From assembly GCA_017417585.1 (NCBI GenBank), contig JAFPYX010000010.1, positions 1 through 64,000 of the forward strand: 64,000 bases of DNA. The letters run 5' to 3'. This document shows, in pieces, positions 57,705 to 64,000 of the stretch (the stretch's first letter is position 1; every line of letters begins with the position of its first letter). Source of the stretch: Victivallales bacterium. Its GTDB lineage: Bacteria > Verrucomicrobiota > Lentisphaeria > Oligosphaerales > Oligosphaeraceae. The notes under the pieces are model-generated. The model searched no databases. It had not been told where the DNA came from and worked only from the letters and a program-made list of their open reading frames with translations. A program made the translations under genes and the position numbers.

Positions 57705-58847
57705 TTACAGGCGGGGCTTGCCGTCCAGGAAGACCTGGGTGACCTCGAAGGCATCGTCGAGAACGGTGAGGTTGGCGCGGTATCCGGCCTCGATGCGACC
57801 GAGGTCGGTGATGCCAAGTTCTTCGGCCTGGTTGAGTGAGGTGCAGCGGATGATGTCGGAGAGCGGAAGACCAGTGACCTCGTGGACATTGCGGAGGGCG
57901 TGGTTCATCCGCAGGATGCTGCCGGCCAGGGCGCCGTTGGAGGCCAGGCGCGCCGCGCCGTCCTTCACGATGACGTCCAATCCGCCGATCTGGTAGTTTC
58001 CGGGCTGGAGATGGGAGGCCTCCATCGCATCAGTGATGAGAAGGATGTGGGAATGGTCTTTCAGCTGGAAAACGAGCCGAATCATGTCGGGGCACAGATG
58101 AATCTTGTCACAGATCATCTCGACATAGACATCGGAATGGATCAATCCGCAGCCGACCATTCCGATTTCGCGGTGATGAAGCTTGGTCATCTGATTGCAG
58201 AAGTGCGTGAGACGACGCAGCCCGCGGGTCTTGCCCGCTTCGAACTGCGCGAGCGTGGCATTGGTGTGTCCGCAGGAGGGCAAGATGCCCATCGAAACCA
58301 GCCCGTCGGTGAAATCCACCGCGCCTGGAAGCTCAATCGCATAGGTGATGATGCTCACCGGAGAGACTGCGTGGAGGCGGTTGATCTCCGCCAGGTCGGG
58401 GTTGCGCTGGTAGGCAGGATTCTGGGCGCCCAGGCACTCCGGATTCACATACGGCCCTTCCAGATGCGTGCCGATGACCTGCGCACCGGTGGGGTTCTGA
58501 CGGTAGGCCTCGATATGGCGAAGACTCGCGGTAAGCTTCTCCTCCGAGAGCGTCAACGTGGTCGGGCAGCAATTGGTCACGCCTTCGCGCAACTTCGCCT
58601 CGCCAATGGCGGGCATCGCCTTGGGGTCGTCCGTGGTGGTCTCGTAGCCCATGGCTCCGTGGAAGTGCATGTCGATGAAGCCAGGCACGACCATCTTGCC
58701 TTGGGCATCGTAGGTCTCGTCCGCCTGGGGCAAGGCCCCGCCGGCAGGAATGACACGGCTGATTTTGTTGTCATTGACGAGGATGGCGGCACCCTGGAGA
58801 TCCAGACCAGGGGTGATCAGACGGGCATTGATGATAAGCAGAGACAT
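57705..58847 (-). CDS. nagA: N-acetylglucosamine-6-phosphate deacetylase
   Basis: The 380-residue amidohydrolase has the metal-binding GFIDMHFHGAMG, GTHLEGPYVNPECLGAQNP with the family's EGP turn, SCGHTNATLAQFEAGK, THFCNQMTKLHHREIGMVG, and LLITDAMEA with the catalytic aspartate. It removes the acetyl group from GlcNAc-6-phosphate. The start at 58847 (MSLLIINARLITPG) is preferred over 58904, which adds 19 non-conserved residues. Together with the fucosidase and glycosidase it fits mucin or host-glycan use. Confidence 0.95.
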   Translation of the reverse strand: MSLLIINARLITPGLDLQGAAILVNDNKISRVIPAGGALPQADETYDAQGKMVVPGFIDMHFHGAMGYETTTDDPKAMPAIGEAKLREGVTNCCPTTLTLSEEKLTASLRHIEAYRQNPTGAQVIGTHLEGPYVNPECLGAQNPAYQRNPDLAEINRLHAVSPVSIITYAIELPGAVDFTDGLVSMGILPSCGHTNATLAQFEAGKTRGLRRLTHFCNQMTKLHHREIGMVGCGLIHSDVYVEMICDKIHLCPDMIRLVFQLKDHSHILLITDAMEASHLQPGNYQIGGLDVIVKDGAARLASNGALAGSILRMNHALRNVHEVTGLPLSDIIRCTSLNQAEELGITDLGRIEAGYRANLTVLDDAFEVTQVFLDGKPRL

Positions 58848-58910
58848 CGTATTTCCAGGTTGGTTGTTGGATTGGGGGAATTGAAGCGAAAAGAAGGGTC
58901 TCAATGGTCT

Positions 58911-60917
58911 TCAGGATGCACTTCCCGGCAATTCTGAAGGCGGTACGTTTGACTCCTCGGGATCAGAAGATGCGCTTTGCGCGGCTGCTGTGCCTGCCCG
59001 GGGCAGGAAGATAGTGATGCAACAGCCCTGCTCTGGGGCGGATTCGACGTGGATCCAACCGTGGTGATTGGCGATACAACCGAAGGCCATGGCAAGGCCC
59101 ATGCCGGTGCCGTGTCCGGACGACTTGGTGGTGAAGAACGGGTCGAACATGTGGGCTTTCACAGCAGAGGACATTCCGCATCCGTTGTCGCGGATTTGAA
59201 TGCAAAGATAGTCGTCTGGACTGGAGTCGCGGTCAGGGCGGAAATCCCATTCGGGCAATTTCTCGCGCACGGACTCGGCACGGATGGTGATGCGCCGCGG
59301 GTCAGGCGTGTTGGCCAGGGCGTCACGGCTATTAATAAGGAGATTCAGGATGACTTGCGTCAATTGTGACTCGTCGCAGTGTATCAGCAAAGGCACCGGT
59401 TCGCAAATGGTTTTGCAGGTGATGCCCTTGGCAGTCGGCAAAAAGAGTTGCGTGGCGTGCTGGAGCAGGGCGGGAACCTCGACGTCCTCGGCATGGAATT
59501 TCCCCTTGTGGGCGAAGCCGAGCAGCTGGCTTGTCAAGGTGGTCGCCCTGACACAAGCGTCCTCGATGTTCTGAAGGAGATGTCCTGCCTCGCCGTCCGG
59601 GTGGTATTTCAGATTCAGGGCATCCAGCGAAGCCTGGATGGAAAGCATCATGTTGTTGAAGTCATGGGCAATGCCGCCAGCCAACTGCCCGATGGACTCC
59701 AGGCGCTGCGAGTGCATCATCGCCTCGCTGCGATAGCGATTCTGGCGCTGTTCTTCGCGCTGAAGCGTCATGTCATGGGCGATGATGACCGCGATGTTAT
59801 TTCCATTCAGGGTGGCGGTGGAGACGTTGATGTCCAAATCAATGGGACGTTTGCCGGGAATTCGCAGAAAGAGATTCCGATATTGCCTGATGCTTCGCAA
59901 ATGTGTGGTATCATGGATGTCCTGGGCTGGCATCGCCTCCTGCCAATTCCATGGGTTGCCGGTGGCGTCCGTGATATAGCGGTCCAGCCGGAAATCAGGA
60001 TTGTTCAAGACTTTGCGGAAACGTTTGGTGGCGGCGCGGTTTGCATTGAGGAGCTGGCCGGAGGGCGTCGCAAGCATGATGAGTTCACTGGAGTTTTCCA
60101 CGACGACTTGATAACGCTCTTCCCATTCGTCTAGGCTTTGCATGAGCTGTTCGGTGGAGTTGAACCCCCGGAAGAACCCGCTCAGGAATTTCAGAGGAGA
60201 AAGGGTCTGGCTGGAGTTGACCGACGGATAGATTTTGAAGTAGATATGTCCAAGGATGCTTAATGACACGGCAGTGGCGATGCGGATGGACACCACTGTC
60301 GAGACAGGCTGATAGGCCCGGGCACTGTCCACACATGCGGCATAAATTGCTACAAATGCTTCGTCTAGAGCAAGATAGATAATACACATCACAAGGATGG
60401 CCACGCCATGGATGTGCCAACGATTGCTGGTGAACTGGTAGATTGTCGGGATGATGGCGAAAACAAACAGATGGCAAAGCGAGCTGACCACCAGGCTCAT
60501 GCGACCGGTGCTTTTGAAAAAATCCTGTGAAACAGCAAAGAATTCCGGGAAGAGGTGAGAACTGGAGGCGGAGACGCCAAAGACCATCAGCATGAGAAAG
60601 AAGAATGATGCCGTGGCCAGAAGGAGCCCGATATAAAAGCGCCTTGCCTGCCGTGCGCCCTCCTGCTCATAAACAATGATGAATAGCAACAAGAAAGGAA
60701 GCCATAGAATGCCGCTTCCAAGCGTGCTGAAGAAATTGGAAAGGTTGGTGAAGTTGACGAAGCGGGGCGAGTCCGTCAGCAGGGTGAAAATATAGAAAAC
60801 GCCTGCCATTAGATATACGCCTGCGGCACCGATGATGTACCGATAGGTATAAAGGAGCATGACGGTGACCGTAAGGACCATCACCTCGGTCAGGTTAATG
60901 AGGATTGAGGCAAGCAT
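58911..60917 (-). CDS. Sensor histidine kinase with multi-span membrane domain and PAS
   Basis: The 668-residue protein has about seven hydrophobic segments in the first 240 residues. A PAS domain follows (YQVVVENSSELIMLATPSGQLLNANRAATKRF), then the dimerisation H-box QLAGGIAHDFNNMMLSIQ. The ATPase has an N-box (LTQVILNLLINSRDAL), CIQIRDNGCGMS and GHGTGMGLAMAFG. No response regulator is adjacent within the window. The C-terminal tail is serine/proline-rich. The input ligand is unknown. Confidence 0.92.
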   Translation of the reverse strand: MLASILINLTEVMVLTVTVMLLYTYRYIIGAAGVYLMAGVFYIFTLLTDSPRFVNFTNLSNFFSTLGSGILWLPFLLLFIIVYEQEGARQARRFYIGLLLATASFFFLMLMVFGVSASSSHLFPEFFAVSQDFFKSTGRMSLVVSSLCHLFVFAIIPTIYQFTSNRWHIHGVAILVMCIIYLALDEAFVAIYAACVDSARAYQPVSTVVSIRIATAVSLSILGHIYFKIYPSVNSSQTLSPLKFLSGFFRGFNSTEQLMQSLDEWEERYQVVVENSSELIMLATPSGQLLNANRAATKRFRKVLNNPDFRLDRYITDATGNPWNWQEAMPAQDIHDTTHLRSIRQYRNLFLRIPGKRPIDLDINVSTATLNGNNIAVIIAHDMTLQREEQRQNRYRSEAMMHSQRLESIGQLAGGIAHDFNNMMLSIQASLDALNLKYHPDGEAGHLLQNIEDACVRATTLTSQLLGFAHKGKFHAEDVEVPALLQHATQLFLPTAKGITCKTICEPVPLLIHCDESQLTQVILNLLINSRDALANTPDPRRITIRAESVREKLPEWDFRPDRDSSPDDYLCIQIRDNGCGMSSAVKAHMFDPFFTTKSSGHGTGMGLAMAFGCIANHHGWIHVESAPEQGCCITIFLPRAGTAAAQSASSDPEESNVPPSELPGSAS

Positions 60918-61052
60918 TTAGAAGTTTAATAGGGTAAAGGTTAAAGTTTATCGGGCGAAAGGTTAAAGATGTTTCCAATGCCGTGGATTGGCGGCGAAGG
61001 CCATTATCCCTTCACATCTCTACCCTTTAACCTTTTTACTTTAGCCTTTTTC
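60918..61052. other. Intergenic region with inverted and direct short repeats
   Basis: AAAGGTTAAAG occurs twice (near 60934 and 60957), and its inverse CTTTAACCTTT occurs near 61024 beside an ACTTTAGCC, flanking about 85 bases. Such arms can form a large hairpin after the ileS stop, possibly a terminator region, but the loop is large and no T-run is evident. Confidence 0.35.
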
Positions 61053-64000
61053 TTATGCCCTGGTGATCTTGAAGGAGGCCTTCTGGCCTGCCATCTCGAC
61101 TTCGGTGAAGGAATCGTCCGTCTGTTCGGCAGAGGTCAATTCGAGGGCGAGAGTCTCGTTGCAAATGTATTCCTTCTGGGTGGCGAGCGCCTGAGCGACA
61201 GGGCCGTCGGCGACATACTGGATGCGGATGCGGTCCACGACCTCCAGGTTCTGCTCCTTGCGGAGATTCTGGAGTTTAGAGACCGCTTCGCGCGCCCAGC
61301 CTTCCAGTTCCAGTTCGGGCGTAAGACGGGTGTCCAGCGCGACGGTGATGGCACCTTCGTTGGCGACAGTCATGCCCGCCTTCTCCTGACGTTGCACAAG
61401 GAGGTCCTCTTCCGTCAACTCGAAGGTCTGGCCAGGTGCCGGTTCCAGCACGAGTTTGCCATCGGTGCGCAGTTTGGCCAAGTCGGCACCCTTGAGGGCG
61501 GAGATGGTCTTGGAGAGGATTCCAAGCTGCTTGCCGTATTTCGGTCCGAGTCGCTTGAGATTCGGCTTGGCAGAAAGGGTGACAAGCTTCTCTTCGTCAG
61601 ACTCGATGGTGACTTTCTTCACGTTGAGTTCTTCGGCAATGACATCTGCCATCGACTCCAGGTCGGCACGCACAGGTGCGTTCATCGAGACCAGCACGCA
61701 TTCGGCCAGCGGTTGGCGGACTTTCTGCTTGGACTGGCTGCGCAGGAGACGCCCCAACGAGACGGCGGACATGGTGTTGGCCATCTTCGCGTTGAGCGCG
61801 TCGTCCAGCAATGCGGGATTGGGTTCGGGGTAGTCGCACAGATGCACGGAGAGAGGCATCGAGTCACTGCGCAGGTTGCGGTAGATGTTCTCGGTGATGA
61901 AGGGGATGAAGGGCGCGGCGACCTGGCAGAAGGTGAGCAGGACATAATGGAGCGTCTGGTACGCCTCGAACTTGTCGTTGTCGTTGGTGGAGCGCCAGAA
62001 ACGCCGGCGGGAGCGCCGGATGTACCAGTTGGTGAGTTCGTCCAGGAAGCCAGTGAAACGAGTGGCGCCCTTCTGGAGATCGTAGCCGTCCAGCGCTTCG
62101 CGCACATCGGCGACGGTGGCGGTGAGGCGGGAGAGAATCCACTTGTCCAGGACATTCGAGGGATTGGCGGGCGGGGCTGCCACGCCGTCCTTAGGCGTCC
62201 ATTTGTCGATTCGGGCGTAGGTTGCCAGGAAGCTGTAGGAGTTCCAGAGCGGGAGGAGGACTGTTCGCATCATCTCGCGCACGGCGGCCTCGGAGAAGCG
62301 CAGGTCTTCGGCGCGTACCACGGGGCTGGAGAGCAGGCAGAGCCGCAGTGCATCGGCGCCGTATTTGCCGACGACCTCGAGAGGGTCAGGGTAGTTGTGG
62401 AGGTGCTTGGACATCTTGCGGCCGTCCTCCGCGAGGATGAGGCCATTGACCACGACATTTTGGAAGGTCGGTTTGTCGAAGAGCATCGTGGACAGGAGCA
62501 TCAGGGAGTAGAACCAGCCGCGGGTCTGGTCGAGGCCCTCCGCGATGAAGTGTGCGGGCAGGTTCCTTTCCACAAACTCCTTGTTTTCAAATGGATAGTG
62601 GCTCTGACCGTAGGGCATGGAACCGGACTCGAACCAGCAGTCGAGGACCTCGGGGGTTCGGCGGTAGGTCTTGCCGTCACGGTGGATCTCGATTTTGTCG
62701 ATGAAGTGCTTGTGGAGGTCGGTGACCTGCTGGCCGGAGAGTTCCTCCAGTTCTTTCACGGAACCAACGCAGATGATGTCGTCGGGGTCTTCGATGTTGA
62801 TCCACAAGGGGATGCAGGAACCCCAGAAGCGGTTGCGCGAAATGTTCCAGTCCTTGGCGTCGGCCAGCCAGTTGTGGAAACGGTGGGTGCCCACGAACTC
62901 CGGCATCCAGGAGGTCTGCGCGTTGTTCTTGACCAGGCGCTCATGCAAATCCTCCACTTTCACATACCATGCGTCGATCGCCTTGTAGATGAGCGGCGTG
63001 TCGGTGCGCTCGCAGTAGGGATAGCTGTGCACGACAGTGTCCTGATGCACCAGCTTGCCGTGCTCCTTGAGCCATTTGATGATCGGCTTGTCCGCCTCTT
63101 TGCACTGCAGACCTGCGAAGTCAGGGACTTGAGCGGTGAACTTGCATTCCACATCGAGCGGATCTACCAGATCCACGCCTTCGCGCTTGGAGACACGATA
63201 GTCGTCCTCGCCGTAGGCTGGAGCGATGTGGACGGTGCCGGTACCGTCATCGGCGGTCACATAGTCGTCGGCAACGACGCGGAAGGCATTGGGCTGGTCC
63301 TTGAAATACGGGAAGATGGGTTCGTAGGTGATTCCAACTAAATCCTTGCCTTTGAGTTCCTTTAGGACAGTGTAGTCCTCCGGTTTCTTGAAGATGGAGG
63401 GCACTCGCGCCTTGGCGAGGATATAGGCGTCCTGTGTCTGTCCGTCTTTCACGATCTGGTAGTCCAGTTCGGGACCGACGCATGCCAGGAGGTTTTCCGG
63501 CAGCGTCCAGGGCGTAGTTGTCCAGATGACGACATAGGTGGTGTAGCCATCCAGCTCGGGCATCGGGCGCGGGAAGGCAGTCGCCTTCATTCGGACGGTC
63601 ACGGTGGGGTCCTGCACCATCTTGTAGTTCGCGCTGGCCTCGGAATTGGAGAGCGGGGTCGTGAGCTTCCAGCTGTAGGGGACAATGCGATGCGCCTTAT
63701 AGACGCGGCCCTGGTTCCAGAGCTGCTTGAAGACCCACCACACGGATTCCATGAAGGTGGGGTCCATAGTCTTGTAGCCGTGGTCGAAATCCACCCAGCG
63801 GCCCATGCGGTTCACCGTCTTTTTCCAGTCGCTCACGTAGGTGAGAACCATCGAGCGGCACTTCTCGTTGAAGACATCCACACCTGCCTTCAGGATGTCG
63901 GGCGCGCCATTGAGGTTCAGGGCATTCTGCGCCAGCGACTCGATGGGAAGTCCATGGCAGTCCCAGCCAAAAGTACGCGGGACATAGCGGCCGCGCATGG
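61053..64000 (-). CDS. ileS: Isoleucyl-tRNA synthetase, partial (runs off the right edge)
   Basis: About 982 residues of the C-terminal part are present; the start lies beyond the window. Visible features are the HIGH-type motif in GWDCHGLPIE, the editing-domain segment TYVVIWTTTPWTLPENLLA, and KMSKH (EDGRKMSKHLHNYPDP), followed by the anticodon-binding helical domain. The HGLPIE/KMSKH form and length suggest the eukaryote-like IleS2 class, which in other bacteria is linked to mupirocin resistance. That class label is from memory of motif patterns. No zinc-finger cysteines at the C-terminus are visible. Confidence 0.95.
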   Translation of the reverse strand, partial: MRGRYVPRTFGWDCHGLPIESLAQNALNLNGAPDILKAGVDVFNEKCRSMVLTYVSDWKKTVNRMGRWVDFDHGYKTMDPTFMESVWWVFKQLWNQGRVYKAHRIVPYSWKLTTPLSNSEASANYKMVQDPTVTVRMKATAFPRPMPELDGYTTYVVIWTTTPWTLPENLLACVGPELDYQIVKDGQTQDAYILAKARVPSIFKKPEDYTVLKELKGKDLVGITYEPIFPYFKDQPNAFRVVADDYVTADDGTGTVHIAPAYGEDDYRVSKREGVDLVDPLDVECKFTAQVPDFAGLQCKEADKPIIKWLKEHGKLVHQDTVVHSYPYCERTDTPLIYKAIDAWYVKVEDLHERLVKNNAQTSWMPEFVGTHRFHNWLADAKDWNISRNRFWGSCIPLWINIEDPDDIICVGSVKELEELSGQQVTDLHKHFIDKIEIHRDGKTYRRTPEVLDCWFESGSMPYGQSHYPFENKEFVERNLPAHFIAEGLDQTRGWFYSLMLLSTMLFDKPTFQNVVVNGLILAEDGRKMSKHLHNYPDPLEVVGKYGADALRLCLLSSPVVRAEDLRFSEAAVREMMRTVLLPLWNSYSFLATYARIDKWTPKDGVAAPPANPSNVLDKWILSRLTATVADVREALDGYDLQKGATRFTGFLDELTNWYIRRSRRRFWRSTNDNDKFEAYQTLHYVLLTFCQVAAPFIPFITENIYRNLRSDSMPLSVHLCDYPEPNPALLDDALNAKMANTMSAVSLGRLLRSQSKQKVRQPLAECVLVSMNAPVRADLESMADVIAEELNVKKVTIESDEEKLVTLSAKPNLKRLGPKYGKQLGILSKTISALKGADLAKLRTDGKLVLEPAPGQTFELTEEDLLVQRQEKAGMTVANEGAITVALDTRLTPELELEGWAREAVSKLQNLRKEQNLEVVDRIRIQYVADGPVAQALATQKEYICNETLALELTSAEQTDDSFTEVEMAGQKASFKITRA

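Noticed and set aside
60969..63341. A 790-residue plus-strand ORF opposite ileS.
   Set aside because: The IleS motifs on the minus strand are unambiguous. The opposite frame is a shadow from codon bias.

Overview
The window joins a large, GC-rich prophage-like element (1 to about 28,510; its left end lies outside the window) to the bacterial chromosome (28,511 to 64,000). The junction is a tRNA-Ser(GGA) gene whose 3' end faces a tyrosine integrase. The chromosomal side carries ffh, frr, pyrH, tolB, a PilM/N/O/P-secretin-GspE cluster, a GH29 fucosidase, a very large secreted GH42-like glycosidase, galK, nagA and an isoleucyl-tRNA synthetase of the eukaryote-like class. This mix suggests a glycan-degrading Gram-negative of the PVC group, perhaps a gut Lentisphaerota/Victivallales bacterium. 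That placement is inferred from gene content only.

Element, leftward arm (about 20 kb down to 1): two small own-terminated transcription units of unknown function; the C-terminal part of a Ski2/Hel308-type helicase; four hypothetical proteins; a gp32-like ssDNA-binding protein; a fractured recA; an SNF2 helicase; a DnaB-like helicase; a primase with a frameshift; a DNA adenine methylase; several small proteins, one with LRV repeats; and at the far left a HIRAN - ClpS - ClpA operon. Rightward arm (20.1 kb onward): an SbcC-like half ATPase, a coiled-coil protein, a RuvC-like resolvase, a sliding clamp, several unknowns, then the integrase. Together these form the replication and recombination module of a large temperate phage. 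No structural genes are visible, so they should lie further left.

The most unusual locus is recA (11,837-14,726). The RecA N-terminal half ends with a 13-residue intein N-fragment and a stop codon. A free-standing GIY-YIG homing endonuclease gene follows. A separate ORF then supplies the rest of the intein and the RecA C-terminal half. This matches the rare fractured-gene arrangement: a split intein with an endonuclease gene between its halves. A 12-bp hairpin covers the endonuclease ribosome-binding site. Other element-wide signals are a short motif (TGYTCCATA) at gene boundaries, always oriented with the downstream gene; a 33-bp box upstream of two small transcription units; and an N-terminal sequence tag shared by several otherwise unrelated small proteins.

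Chromosome, left to right: tRNA-Ser, dinB, an HPr, a ClpX-like ATPase, tolB, frr, pyrH, the pilus/type II secretion-type cluster, ffh, galK, a fucosidase, a REP-array/RAYT transposase unit, a giant glycosidase, MoxR, a tyrosine phosphatase, an iron alcohol dehydrogenase, a polyprenyl synthetase, two membrane-anchored unknowns, nagA, a sensor kinase and partial ileS.
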